Translations under genes and position numbers: made by a program
Notes under the pieces: generated by a model
Databases searched by the model: none
What the model was told of the DNA's origin: nothing
The model's input: only the letters and a program-made list of their open reading frames with translations
DNA from: Ceratothoa steindachneri
Taxonomy: Eukaryota > Arthropoda > Malacostraca > Isopoda > Cymothoidae
Reading direction: 5' to 3'
Assembly: GCA_963969495.1 (NCBI GenBank)
Contig: OZ018322.1
Span: 157,262,848-157,326,847 of the forward strand
DNA: 64,000 nucleotides
Part shown: in pieces, positions 34,627-47,270 of the stretch
How the letters are laid out: every line of letters begins with the position of its first letter
How positions within the stretch are numbered: the first letter of the stretch is position 1

Positions 34627-34632
<6 letters not shown>
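34319..34632 (+). repeat. PLE 5' repeat (pLTR-like), copy 2
   Basis: Matches 26478-26790 over its whole length. It begins GTTTCCTGTGTTTCCCCAAT next to the CR1 5' end and stops at a (TA)n run. No PLE coding region follows it directly. The next sequence is (TA)n and the SINE pair. A hammerhead-like motif is at 34503-34545. Confidence 0.82.
34503..34545 (+). ncRNA. Hammerhead-like ribozyme motif in PLE repeat, copy 2
   Basis: CCTAAAGATGAGTG-AAAAGTT-CACCCGAAAT is the counterpart of the motif in copy 1. Here the CUGANGA-like box reads CTAAAGA, GAAAC has become GAAAT, and the stem has one mismatch (GAGTG/CACCC). The two copies carry different damage, so their ancestor was likely CTGAAGA...GAAAC. 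Confidence 0.4.
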
Positions 34633-34697
<65 letters not shown>

Positions 34698-34714
34698 TTG
34701 TGTGTTTGTTTTTA

Positions 34715-34778
<64 letters not shown>

Positions 34779-34788
34779 TATATATATA
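34630..34788. repeat. (TA)n-(TG)n-(TA)n microsatellite
   Basis: TA run 34630-34680, then TG run to about 34697, then TA from about 34714 to 34788. It abuts the PLE repeat on the left and the tail of SINE copy 1 on the right. The YIYIYI open frame across it is not a gene. Confidence 0.92.
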
Positions 34789-35046
34789 GTACAAGAGGAA
34801 AAGGAATTGGACGCGAATGAGCAAATAGGACAAGAAAGCGTAAGGTTTTGTTTTTTTTAAGTCAAGAGAGAGGGACATTAGAAGAATCCAGAATCAAAGG
34901 AAGCAGAGGGCGGCACAGTGAAGGCGATCCTTTACCCAGAAGACAGAAACACCGCCACGAAAGAAAATTTTTAATTCCTGGCCGGGACTCGAACTCGGCT
35001 CTGCTGATTGCCGGTCAGATGCTTTACCGCTGAGCTACCAGGCACA
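34789..35046 (-). repeat. tRNA-derived SINE, copy 1 (minus)
   Basis: Read on the minus strand, the head at 35046-34975 folds largely like a tRNA. It has GCTC at the D arm, an anticodon-type stem TCTGA/TCAG- around loop CCGGCAA, and a T arm CCGAG-TTCGAGT-CCCGG. The acceptor is TGCCTGG/CCAGGAA with one mismatch. The B box is GTTCGAGTCC. A SINE body of about 170 bases follows, ending at GTAC (34789) against a (TA)n tail. Mismatches in the D and T stems and the attached body argue against a functional tRNA gene. Confidence 0.72.
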
Positions 35047-35139
35047 GTAACTATATTTTGCCTAAAGCGTTACCCCATCAAACCCAGTATCTCCCTAAAA
35101 TAGGAACTTCCAAGGAATTTTAATATTACATCCTCTGAC

Positions 35140-35583
<444 letters not shown>

Positions 35584-35819
35584 AAAAATCGGTGCAGACT
35601 TGTGTTATCCAGAAAATATACTTGAAATTTGTTATAATAAAGCAAAAAAAAGTTTTATAACGAAAGTACTATTGAGAAGGAAGCGCCCAAGAATATCCTC
35701 ATTTTACCTTATTTTAATGGCTTTGAAACCGTAAAAACATTGTTAAAAACTTAATGTAAATCTTGTTTTCTCTTATACTAATACTTTAAAAAGAATGTTA
35801 ATTAAAAAATTGCCCTAAT

Positions 35820-36190
35820 GAAACAAATAACGTAATTTATAAAATCCCTTGTTTGGATTGCCCTTCATTTTATATTGGCCAAACTAGCAAGGATCTGAAT
35901 GTGCGTATTAAGCAACGTTGATAAGTACTCTGTAAACACTGGGCAAACATCCAATGCCATTTTTATCCATTTGAGTAAAAATTCCCATCGTATTAATTGG
36001 AAGGAGAGTTCTGTGATTGCCAAATCAAATGACCTTTTTTCACGAAATCTTTTAGAATTGGCATTTATACAACTGACTTCGAATTTTAATCTAAGCCCTG
36101 GAATGTATTTTTTGGACCCTTGTATCAAAAGAATGTTTAAGAATGATTTTAAAGATAAAATTTCTGAATTAATGATTACCACCTAGAAGT
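35820..36190 (+). pseudogene. PLE C-terminal GIY-YIG fragment (PLE-3)
   Basis: The 3' end of a Penelope-like ORF. A Cys pair leads into the GIY-YIG core: IPCLDCPSFYIGQTSKDLNV and RIKQR (35845-35930). After a frame change it continues as NTGQTSNAIFIHLSKNSHRI (35936-35995), NWKESSVIAKSNDLF, NLLELAFIQL and LSPGMYFLDPC, to the stop at 36184. This is a nicking endonuclease domain, separated from any reverse transcriptase by the (TA)n run. It is close to the minus-strand fragment at 39.0-39.4 kb and differs from PLE-2. Confidence 0.82.
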
Positions 36191-36615
36191 TATTTTAGCT
36201 TATTTATAAAAAAACCTTTCCTCATATTTTTCTTTTGTCATATTTTCTAGTTATCATGTGCAAACTTTTTTTGTTTTCATATTGCATATGTGATTCCTAA
36301 ACATTGCCTCCCCCCCTTTCTTTTGTAACCCGTTAACTTTTTTTTTTTAACCCTGACGGCGCATCTCGTTAATAGGATTTTTCCAGGTATCTGCTAATCC
36401 CCCCCCTTTCAATCTTTATATCCCATATTTTCATTAATCAGGTGTATAAATATCTTTTTCTTTTTCCCTGTCTTTTAGTCTGCTTAGTAAAGGACCATTA
36501 GTCGAAAGGCCTCGCAGTTCTCCGTTGTTTCATTTTCCTCGTGGCTGTAACGTTATTCATAAATTCCTCACGTTCCTTATTTTTGTGATTCAGTTATACA
36601 TATATATATATAAAG
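36191..36615 (+). repeat. 3' untranslated region and tail of PLE-3
   Basis: Pyrimidine-rich 3' region following the GIY-YIG stop, ending in a short TA run (36599-36613). Near 36490-36525 the string AAAGGACCATTAGTCGAAAGGCC has a short GAC/GTC stem beside CGAAA. This may be a decayed hammerhead-like motif, but it is much weaker than the copies at 26.7 and 34.5 kb. Confidence 0.5.
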
Positions 36616-36885
36616 GAAAATCGCAATGTATGCAGTGATGGGATGAGGGCAATATAGCAATAAGTAGCTACTTTCAGACTGCATCGGTAAGGCCTGTGGG
36701 ACGCTTTTATCTTCGTCGGCAAGTGACTGTATCCAATAGAACAATATCACAGCCCTAAGAAGAACTGTACCAAATTGTTATTTTAAGCTTCACATTTGCC
36801 CCTCGGCAGTGGATGAAATGCGTTCTTTCCCCAAACGTGCCTGATTCTGAATATTTTTTTTTCCCATGACGATATATATATATAT

Positions 36886-36929
<44 letters not shown>

Positions 36930-37169
36930 GGTGTATGATAGGAGTAGCTTCTCTTCTCTACATGTTTTGTTAAAGACCAGGTTGTACTCTGACTTTACCA
37001 ATTTTATTTTATCACCTTCTAACTGTAAGATGCAGTTTTATAAATGAATGAGCCTGAAGATTGAAAAACAACTGAGGAAAATGCATTTTATTTAATCTTA
37101 TTTAAAATAGTCGATATTTTTTGCAAATTTTGGTCGTGAGCTACGAATGGAACACCAAATATTAAAGCA
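36616..37169. other. No gene; contains (TA)n
   Basis: Spacer between PLE fragments, with a TA run at about 36873-36926. The frame at 36783-37001 reads through the TA run and is spurious. Confidence 0.5.
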
Positions 37170-38285
37170 ACTTTAAGAATACGTAGAAGTGAAGCTCCAT
37201 ACCGAATCCCATTTATGGAGTAGCAATGGGGTCCCCAATGGGCCCTACTCTTGTGAACTTCTAAATAGGAAACCTAGAAGAAAGACTCATATCATAAATG
37301 GGAAACCCACCCAAAATTTACTCCAGATTTGTTGATGACATATACCTTACAACTAAGTAAAAACATCAATTACTACAACTCAAAAGAACCTAAGCATCTC
37401 ATTCCGTTCTCAAATTCACATACGAGTTGAGTTTAAACGGCCGTCTTGCATTCTTGGTGTAGACGTAAAACAGAGCAGCGACGGAAATTATATCACTACC
37501 GTCTATCGAAAAGTAACAGACTGTGGTCGATGCCTTAACGCAAAAGTGAGTGCACCGAGAAATATAAGAAAAAATCGGTAATGAGCTCATATATAAAAAG
37601 AGTTATCAAGAACTGATCAACGTATAACGCACTCGATGAATAATTTCGGCTATCAAATCAGGGGCTAATAAGCAACGGCTACTCCAGTAGAGAATTTGGC
37701 AAATTACAGGGGAGAATTCTCAACCCAAAGTTTGAGGTATATGAAGAAAAAGAAAAAGCAGAAAAGGAATACCACTACTACCATAACCATATAACGGATG
37801 ACAACAAAACAGATGAATGGATACTAGAAAACATCATAAAAAGTAACACTATCCAAGAAAAGACAATAAGTTATCTCTAGGAATATAATATGAAAACAAA
37901 AAAGTCAGCAACCTAATAATGAAAAACAACCTCCATAAAAGGTATCCATCCTGAAGGCTACAAATTTGGTATACAAACTTGAATACCCCATGAGGACGGC
38001 AAGCCTTATCTAAACAACCAATATATGTATATGTAAGACCAACACCACCTTCAGCCAATGTCTAATAATGCACTTGCAAAAAGTAGGAATCAAAGCACAC
38101 TACAATGAACAAAACAATGACTAAATTACAAGAAAGATCCTTTGAAAACACTACCATCATTAGAAGAAGTTAGGATCTCTGCCGCCTGAAGATTCTGAAG
38201 GATCTTCTCATCAAAGAGATTGTTCCGAACCTGAACACACAGCGAACCAGCTCGGAGCAAGTTTTGCACCTATTCTGCTAAAAGA
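37170..38285 (+). pseudogene. Penelope-like element of a different lineage (PLE-4)
   Basis: Reverse transcriptase and GIY-YIG relic on the plus strand. Visible are MGSPMGPTL-like text (about 37225-37255) and RFVDDIYLTT with the catalytic FVDD at 37328-37339. LGVDVKQSSDGNY and TVYRKVTDCGRCLNAK follow (37450-37545). The GIY-YIG part reads KTNTTFSQCLIMHLQK (about 38035-38085), AHYNEQNND and a tail near 38160-38280. It has little similarity to PLE-1 to PLE-3 beyond the shared motifs, and it has a Cys pair after the palm. It is heavily broken. Confidence 0.75.
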
Positions 38286-39043
38286 AAAGTTAACCGTATT
38301 CTGACTCAGACCTAAAAAAGATATCAAAGATGAAAGATGAAATCCATTCTTTGTTGCTCACCAAACAATGACCTCGACCCTAAAGGAGGCAACAAGAATA
38401 AAAACTTTCCATCAATGCCTCAAAAATATCTAGGACTTGAATCTGAAGATGCCTGAAGCAAGCCAGAAACCCCGGGCCAAATTTGAAAAACATCCGAGTA
38501 TTTTAAATAAGACCATAGAAAACGGATCTTGCTCAGTTGATTTTCAATCTCTAGCCTAATATAAAGTTGAAATACAACCTGGTTTTTAACAGAACAAATA
38601 TATGTATTTGAGAAACTCACAAAGTAGCGCGCTAGTAGAACAATAATTCCAGCAAATCCAACAGGAAATATGAAAAGCAGATTCCAAGTATTTTCGAACT
38701 TTGTTCAGTTCATTCTCAAGTAATACATAAAGAATAACATTACAAGAATGGTCTATCCATGAGAAAACTAAGCAACGCTCCGTTCACGAACAAGGAAAGG
38801 ATACAAAAGAGAGTAGGCGTTAAAAATATAAATAAATTGTCAGAAAAGTGGGATTAAATACAGATACCGAAAGGAAAAGACATATAGATAAAATCTTTTC
38901 CAAAATATCCAAATGTGAGAGAGTACGTGTGAAATGTAGAAATATAAGTCAACTAAATATGAATACATAGATATGCAATTATAAATACATTGTTCAATAA
39001 ACCAAAGAAATATAATAAATTTAATACATCAAAGGGCTCAGAT
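38286..39043. other. AT-rich stretch, no recognised gene
   Basis: Nothing supported. Some of it may be the 3' region of PLE-4. Confidence 0.4.
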
Positions 39044-39370
39044 TCAAAATGGACAATTTAGTTTAAAAATAAACTTATTAATGACAGTGTCCAGTTTAAA
39101 GAGATCGGGGAATATATTGAAATTAGGCGAGGAATTAATTAAAGAGGATTCAAGCATATTTCTTTTAACATAGTCAACTGAGTTGTAAATAAATTTAGCC
39201 GAATTGCAATTGATAGGATGACTCTTTTCAGATAAGTGAACAAAGAAAGCACTATTGCTTTCGCACCTTCTAATATTGTATTTAGGTTGGGTCAAACGAA
39301 CATTTAATGATTTTTTAGTTTGCCAAAAGTATTAATCAACATTTCTTACATAGTAGACTCATACTTAAAT
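39044..39370 (-). pseudogene. PLE GIY-YIG fragment, minus strand (PLE-5)
   Basis: Minus-strand C-terminal piece of a Penelope-like ORF. QTKKSLNVRLTQPKYNIRR (about 39270-39330) is the GIY-YIG helix region. SNSAFFVHLSEKSHPINC, FIYNSVDYVKRNMLESSLIN and FPDLFKLDTVINK follow to the stop at 39044. It corresponds block by block to PLE-3 (SNAIFIHLSKNSHRINW, LFSRNLLELAFIQL). It is a separate, inverted copy. Confidence 0.78.
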
Positions 39371-42300
39371 AGGATTGAAATGCATCCTCAAACGGTAAAG
39401 CAAGGAAGATCTTAAAGTTGAATGCGGGAGGGATTTCAATTCTGTCTTACGTCTTTTTTGCCGAATCTAAACACCTGGCAAGAAAGTTGTAAGCATAGCA
39501 GAGGCTGTTGCCAATTTAAAATATCTACGAAATCTCAATATCCTAGAATCCCATGCTGGTGACGGGCAACCCTCAGAGAAACATTGAGTTAAATACAGAA
39601 CTTTTTACTTTATCACTGGATAGAGTAATACTCTTTTCTATTGTAGTAGTTTTCTATGTTTCCTTGCTCCTACTACTCTTATCTCTGTTATTAATCTACC
39701 ATAAGTCAATATTTCAGAAGCAAAAGAAATGGCAGTTCTAAAATACAATTGAAATCGATCAATATTAACTGCTCGCAAAGAAAGTTTCTTATGTGTCAAT
39801 TATTCAGAACTTCCATATTGACATATTTTCCGTTTTATCGTTTAACTAAGAGGGTTATTGGGCTCGGTATTGACTTTTAACTGTTTGTATTGTTAAATTC
39901 ATGATTAATTTCACGCGAGGCTTCTTCATCCGCTTTTCCTCTTGTATCCTTCTTGTGTGTACTGTGTTAATACTTTATATCACCCTCAATTTCTAAGGAG
40001 GGTGGTCAGGTAAGAAATCCAGTTCTTTTGGTAGGGACTTTCTTACACTTTTCAAAAGAGTATCTGCTGAACTCTCGGAATTTGGAGATATAGAGGTCAA
40101 ACAAAGTCCATTTTGAAACAGCTTTTCTTTCTCTCAACTAAACTTATGTACTTAGGCTTATGTTTGCCTGAATTTTATGTACTCGTAATTATCAAGGCAC
40201 ACTTACATAGTTTGAAAAACGTTGTTTGTCATTGTTTCTAAATAAACCTTCTTTAAAATATTGCATACGTGTGTGAAATGAGGTTTGTCTTAATAATCGA
40301 GCAATAATTTGAATGTGCTTTTTACACCGAAATCACATGGTGACCGAAATTTGGCACACTACAAAATCTAAGGCGGAATCTTGCTTACATTAATCATTTG
40401 AAACTATGATCTTTTTTTTTCTTTCGTTATCAACTATTCTCTAATGACTCATCAAATATATTGCCCACTAACTATTATTTTTTGTAAATAACTACTATTA
40501 GCATTAAATTTATACCACTAGTGTCAGCTGAAGATATTAAGCAAATTATATTTTAGAGTTCAATATATCTGCCTCGAGAACTTAAAATCACATTATTACA
40601 TATTAGCATGATAAAAATCTGTGGTATATAGGTAAATCTGAAATCATGTAATACTTTTCTTTTTCCAAACTTGCGTTAAATTTGGATCTTTGGTAGCAGC
40701 TGAAGTATTAAGTAAATGAACTCATACTTGGGTAGGTATCTTCCATTATTTAAAGCCAATTTTATCTTTAAGTAAACTTCATTCCAAATTGAAAAAAATC
40801 ACTTTATCTGAGTGAGTAGGCAATAATGCATTACTTGATCCAACAGACACCAAGCTATTTAAAATATCCACATACCTATTTTACAAACGACCAAACATTC
40901 TTGTAATTAATTTCGATAGCACGCAATTTTCTATCGTTCTGTTTTGGGCAAATTAGGGCTTATTAGTTACATTTTCCTTTTAAGGCTGGTTTTGCTATGC
41001 GTATTTTGAAATTACTTAATTTGAAATTTTATGTGATCGATATCTAGACGGCTTGTCTGAGATATCTTTGATCTAATTTAGCTTAACCTCGACTGATACA
41101 GACTTTTAAAATACTTCTCTAAGTGGTTTTAATATTTTGTTTTTATTAAGTCTAAATTAACAAATCTGTTAAAACAAATCGGTTTGGGTTGGAATAATGA
41201 TATAAACATTAAAAATGCTCCTGACAAGCCTTGTTGCAAACATAGTTACAGTAGTTAGGTAGATAAGTTCCTCCATTCATTCCTTGCATCGTATCGTAGA
41301 AGAGCAATCTTGTTTTGCCTAAAGGAATTTGCACGATTTAATTATGTTGGTGATGTATTTGGAATGACAAGATGAGGCGGAATATCTGAATATGTTGCAT
41401 GTTAATTAAAAACACAGAAAATGCCTTAGGTTAGAAGCTAGCGAGATTATTTATAGTAGAATTAATGATGAGCATTGTGATATAGATTGAAAGGTAACTA
41501 TAAATTATTCTTAAGTTAAGGACTCAAAGGGGGTAGAATAAGAAAAGAGTTCTGAGTCTTTTCTGTTTGGCTGCAGGCAGATCTTATGTACCAAATTTCG
41601 ACAATAATGCAGTGTTGAGTGCTGAATACGAATATAACATTTATTTTGGGGTGAAATGACAGAAAGTATCTAAAAAAAGAAATTTCAAACTGTAAATTTT
41701 GGTTTGTCTGATACATTTTCCAAAACAACGAAAAGAAAATGAAACGCACTTAAACTGCCATATGATTTCCCAATATTATTGTTCACTCCCTTTATTATTT
41801 CTTCAAACATTCATTTGTATTTAGATATAAGTATTCCATAATATTTTTTTAAACAAATTTTCATTTCTATTGTGTTTTCGCCACATAAATTCACATAAGT
41901 AGGAATCGAACATCTCACGGTGGGTTAGGTATGGTTAAGCCTATATTATTCATTATTTAGCTTTCTTAAGTAATTGTTGAAATCCACTGCTGTTTAGTGC
42001 CCAGTAAACATTAAATCGGCGGCGCGAACAATGGGACGCAAATTATTTCTTCCGTGTTCCAATATGTTTCACATCTTTTGAGTAAATTCAAGGTGACTGC
42101 TCGTGGGGGATTTAGAACTGCGGGCAACCCCCCTACGATGATCCTGAGTTTCAATCAATTGGGGGGGGTCTGGGGGGCACAGACTCCTAGTATATAATCA
42201 TAATTGTTCATAGAATAATGTTCTAAACTAGTGCGCATTAAATTTTGTTTTTTACTACCTCTTTTCATTTCTCCAAAAAATAAATGTTATATTCCTATTC

Positions 42301-43139
42301 AGCACTCAAAACTGTATTATTGGTGAAAATTTGGTACAAAACATCCGCCTGATGCCAAACAGAAAAAATCCAGAGTTCTTATGTAGGAGGGGCTAGGCTT
42401 AAGGTTAGTTAAAATTAGAGAGTAAGGAGTGCGTATGTCTAAGAAAGGATAAGTGGATCGATATTAGTTTTTGTCAATTAGGTAAGATAAAGAACTATGT
42501 GTATGTAACGGAAAAAGGGAACAAACTAGAAATAAGTCGTGAGTAGCAGAAAGGGAAGGGTTCTTTCGTGGACTAAGGAGCAAGAAATGGATGTAGTATG
42601 TGATTGCGAGAAAGATGCCAATAACCTAGTAGTTGCGCCACTTAAAACCAACCAATTGCGACAGAGAAACCATAAGCGGAGAGTGAGAGTATGTTTTATA
42701 GGACAAATGTACTGCACGCTATGAAAATATTTGAGAGGTTGATGAAAAGAAATAAAAGCGATTGTTTTAATGATTTTTATTCACTTAGACTAAATGTTAG
42801 ATGTGATAGGTTAGAGTAGCCTTGCGCATAGATATAGAGAGGTGTTATCGAATTTTTGAATTTTGATAGGTGTATAAGAAGTCGTGCTGCCAAAGTAAAT
42901 TCCTCTGTAACTGGGTTGTATTTACAAGGCGGCAACTACAAAGTAGAAAAGAGTCTTTTCTTGTTTAGTAGTGTGGGTACATAGTGACCTTTGCTTCCTT
43001 AAAAGGTAAGAGGAAATTTTTACAGCTGCATTCAAACGTCTTTAACGGCGAGAGCGTGGACTTGTTTACAAAGTAAGAACAGAAAATAACTGACTTGGCG
43101 ATGATCTCCTTTTTACAAAATGCTACTTTATATATAGTT
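39371..43139. other. AT-rich stretch, no recognised gene
   Basis: Nearly 4 kb without a supported feature. Frames at 39553-39741, 41516-41749 and 42526-42724 lack motifs I recognise. A run of nine G sits near 42162. Confidence 0.45.
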
Positions 43140-43400
43140 TATCTGTTTGGCCATAAGCGATACAAAATTTTGCCAATAAGCGGTAAGGAGATTTGTAAGG
43201 ACAAGCTTACGTCTAATAAATTCTTTCATACATAAGCGTTACCTTTGCTGATTCTATAGTACAAAATTGCCCAATCAGCATTAAGCAAATTGTGAAGGAA
43301 GAGTACACGTTAATTTATTCTTTCCTACATAAGCGTTACATTAGATGATGCGCCAATAAAAAAATGACCAATCAGCGTTAAGCAGAATATACGGCCTTGG
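43140..43400 (+). repeat. Subrepeats ahead of LINE (two and a half units)
   Basis: Units of about 95 bases begin near 43151, 43244 and 43339. They share ACAAAATT-TGCCAAT-AGC, CATAAGCGTTAC and TAATTTATTCTTTC-TACATAAG. They lie upstream of LINE coding sequence and may be 5' untranslated promoter repeats of that element. Confidence 0.5.
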
Positions 43401-46400
43401 AAATAAAACAAGAGATAGAGAAAACCAGCTGTCTACGGTCGAAGAATCGATCAAATTCAAGAAACAAAGTGGGCAAGAGTACAACTACGTCTTGGAAGAT
43501 ATTTTCAAGTCAATGAAAACGGCTAAGAAGGCGGCAGAAGCGGTTTTGCTTGCATTCTGTACTAAGATTGCACCTGCTCAAATAGAAAGAGAGACATTAT
43601 TTTTAATACAAGTGTGCTTCACTTGCTACGCCCTCGATGTGCCAAGTAATAAGTTAATTGATACGAGAATAGAAGATGGAGAATAATTTCGAGAAAGGGA
43701 GACGAAAGAACTCAACCTAAGCCGCAGCAGCAGGCGAACAAACGAATATCCTAGCCTCGAAGACTAAAACAGTAAATATAGATGTGAACATAGGACCCGA
43801 CTTGATTTTGTGCATTATGCAAGCACATTTTATTAACATAGCCAAACTAGGCTCATACGCAACAGAATTGAACATCATGTTAGAAAAGAATGGCTTAATA
43901 AAAATGTGGATTCAAAGACAAACGAATAAAACCGACAGGAACAAGAAGAAGAAAGTTCTGAAATGAAGTCAGCAGCAGATGAAGACACAACCGACGAACA
44001 AACCTTTAAGTGCTCCAAGAAGCTGGAAAGGGGGAGCAAAGACCAAAACCAGAAAGTGAACGAACACACAAACATTGAACATCAGGATATACGGCTCGAA
44101 ACCGTCTCCGATCTCAAAGATTTATAAGCAAGCGGATATCGTCGATGGCTTAGTAAAAAGCAGGTAAATTCAAGTGAGATTATGACGCGGACATTGGAGA
44201 GACAGAAGTCAATAAAGCACTCAAACAATACATGATTTATATTGTTCCGGAATCATAATTAAATCTGTCAACTGACCAGTTTAAAGAGAAAAGATCCGGA
44301 CGAAAGTGATCTCCAGGCCCTTCAAACAAGACCACATTAGGCAAAGAGCAGAAGTAAAACAGAAGATCCATAATGGATAAATATCAGCGAAGAATTAGAA
44401 TTTTCTCGAGTAACGTAAACGGATGGAGAGATAAGAAACTGACCTACTCGAACATTATATGAGAGGAAGACCCAAATATTATAGGACTGACTGAACACGG
44501 AATCAACACGGAAGTAGAAACCATTAAATTCCCTAAGTACAGAATTATCTCCACGAATTATACCCAAAGCAGATGCGACGGAGTAACGATCGTTATAAAA
44601 ACCGGTATTCGCTACACCAAAAGTAAAGTAACTTGAGGAGTCATATCTGGTAGTAAAATGACGATGAACACAGGGGATCTAATAATTGGTCGGGCATACC
44701 AACCCCCTAGGCGCCCATACCTTCCAATTCCAAACTTTATTAAGTTTTCTGTCGATCAGCCTCAACAATACTTGTCGGTCACCTTAACGCGAGATGCCAG
44801 CAAACTAGCTACACTACCTAGGCCAGCTGCTCAGGAAGAACTATTACTGCGTAGACATCTCATAAAAGGAGAAGGGCCAGACTTTCCAACGTTTCTAACA
44901 GAGAGAGCTTCAACTACCCCGCATATAATCCAAACAAACTCAAGTTCCAGCCGTAACCATCATACCCAACCCGGAGCTGCTACCGCATCTGATCTTCTAT
45001 GTATGTTTATAACCGTATCAACCTCACCTATCCAGAGTAAAGTACCGCAAACGAAAGTATTCGGAAATGCTAACTAGAAGAAATACAAAAAACTACGAGG
45101 ATCGAAACTTTAGAAACGTATAAAATTTAAGATAGAAAACAAGGAAGTGGAACAAGCATAAGAACTCCAGGAGCACATCCAAAGCCATTGGAAGAAAATA
45201 TTCTCCATTTTACCAGAAGAGAATGCTGAACATGACCGGGAACACGAAGAAGAGATTCTACGGAACCTCGAAGCGGAACGAGAAGACATTGCACCATATA
45301 GATGCGTCAATGAGGAGAGAGACATATCCCTGGGACAGGGTGCCCGCATCACGATGGAGGAATATCTTGCAGCCATCAAAACGTTTAACCAGAAGGCACC
45401 GGGTTTCAGCAACCTAACAAAAGCGCACTTAACTATAGCACCAGACAACGTGGATAATTCCATTGTAAGGATCTTTAACAGATGTTTAAACTTTTGTTAC
45501 TTTCCCCAAACGTTCAAAACCACAAAAAATGGTTTTCTTACCCAAACCGGGCGTACCAAAATACAAAGTAAAAAATCAAAGGCCCATCTGGCTTTTAAAA
45601 TTCCTCGGAAAAGTCTTCAAAAAACTCCTAAATGAGAGATTAAAGAAAACCTCGAATACCAAAATCTCTATAACCCACATCAACACGGGTTTAGGAGGGA
45701 GTGATGGACAGAGAGTGCGCTGGTAATCATTTCGGAGAAAATCGCCACGGAAACAGCAAGAGGTAACAGAGTGGACGGCATACTCCGCAATGTTGCCAAG
45801 GCATTCGATAAGGTATGGTTGCCCGGCCTAAAATCCAAGATTAACTACCTTAACCTTCGAGATGATCTGTGAAGCATAATATGCAGCTACCTAGACAAGA
45901 TAAAAGCCATCATTATCACTAACTTAGAAAGGCGCGGGCGATTAAACTTGGTAGAACTTCATCAAAGAGCCACACTAAAACCTATAAAAGTCATATTTCA
46001 CAAACGCACAGTGAGCCTATGGGAAAATCTAATGAATAAAATACCACCGAATGAAACAGGTAAAATTAACCTACGAGAGTATGAGATGAGGTGAACTCAA
46101 TATACATAGACAACGTTTCGAAGGCAGTAACAAAAAAAGCAACAAAAGGCAATTATGACGGTTTTAAATAATTATAAAGATCTACTCAAGGAGGAATACC
46201 GAAACAGACCAACCCGCACCCGAATTCGACAACCGATCATGAGAAACTGACGAGGGCACAAGAATGCATATAGAGGAATAAAAGCAAAATAAACACACAC
46301 ATAAAGTTCAAATGTGATATCAGATACGCACCAGAATGCGGAGAAGCACAAACATAAAACAATACCGGACATAACGCTCAAAAGCATTAGAAAACAAAGG

Positions 46401-46440
46401 CTCGAATGCTACAAATCAAATTAATAAAGTTTAAACAACA
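43401..46440 (+). pseudogene. Degraded non-LTR retrotransposon (LINE-A)
   Basis: A poorly preserved ORF1 region (43.44-44.2 kb, with DQIQETKWARVQLRLGRYFQ) precedes ORF2. The endonuclease begins RIFSSNVNGWRDKKLTYSNI (44396) and has IIGLTEHGI, CDGVTIVIKTGIRY and GRAYQPPRRPYLPIPNFIK. The reverse transcriptase shows EEYLAAIKTFNQKAPGFSNL (45354), VFLPKPGVPKYKVKNQRPIW (45532), HGFRRE and AKAFDKVWLPGL (about 45800). The catalytic palm (FADD) is missing and the text jumps to a C-terminal piece (TVSLWENLMNKIP, about 46008-46050). It resembles jockey/R1-type LINEs. The clade is not certain. Confidence 0.7.
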
Positions 46441-46599
46441 GAAGCTAAAGTGAATGCAAAAACGGAAGCACATATCATTATAATCCTCACCGTCCCACCT
46501 ACGTCTCTATTCTCTATTCACAACTATCTTATCAACACCCATCCCATACACAATATTTTCTAACTATACTATCCTTTCTCTTATCATATTTCCCACTTA

Positions 46600-46860
46600 T
46601 ATTATCGTAATCCCAATTTTAGTGGCAAAAGCATTTGATAAAGACTGGCTGACTGGCCTTCAACATAAGATCCTGAACCATCAGCTAGACTCTATCCTGG
46701 GACGAATTTTCTGCCACTTTATCATGGAACAGCGCGCACGGATTATGATAGAGGGTCAGCAAGGGCTAGAGTTTCTCGTCGAGGCCGAAGTTCCACAGGG
46801 CAGGTGTAAGGGCCCTCTCTTTTATCTAATCTACAAAATAGATTTACTGCTCCTTAAATA
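46600..46860 (+). pseudogene. LINE reverse transcriptase fragment
   Basis: MAKAFDKDWLTGLQHKIL then LDSILGRIFCHFIMEQRARI and EAEVPQGRCKGPLFYLIYK: reverse transcriptase motif A through B of a LINE related to LINE-A, ending just before the catalytic FADD. The frame is open for 79 codons and then stops. It repeats the AKAFDKVW region already present near 45800, so it comes from another copy. Confidence 0.7.
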
Positions 46861-47270
46861 GACGAAAAAGGATCATGCGGTGGCAGGGCCTGACTTGTCA
46901 TAACTTGTCCTAACACCCCAACAAACAGTTATCCCCCTTCCTCTCTTTTGCCCTACCGATTTTCAAAACTTATTGACCGCCCCTCGTATGTTACAGAAGG
47001 AAAATCTCTTTATTTTATACATATACTTCTGTTTCAAAGAAAGACACGGTGAATAAAATTATTATAAATTTCATTACAGGTAAATAAATACAAATATAAA
47101 AGTGCTCTTAAGGGTAAATGATGGCATCAATGTAGGTTGTTTGACTATAAACACTCAGTAAGAGTTTATCTTTTATGGATGTAAAAATACTCTTTTTATT
47201 CTGAGAATCCCAGCTGAAGTTTAAAAGGTACGCCATATTAGCGGCCTTGCACACCAGTAACAGCGTGAAA
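46861..47270. other. No recognised gene
   Basis: AT-rich flank between the LINE fragment and the mariner-type relic. Confidence 0.4.

Noticed and set aside
34627..34878. Open frame of repeated YIYIYI residues
   Set aside because: Product of the (TA)n tract. The same applies to 35313-35625 and 36783-37001.
34975..35046. Functional tRNA gene
   Set aside because: Stem mismatches and a SINE body attached in the same orientation indicate a tRNA-derived SINE.
36490..36525. Third hammerhead ribozyme
   Set aside because: Only a 3-bp stem beside CGAAA and no CUGANGA box; too weak to call.
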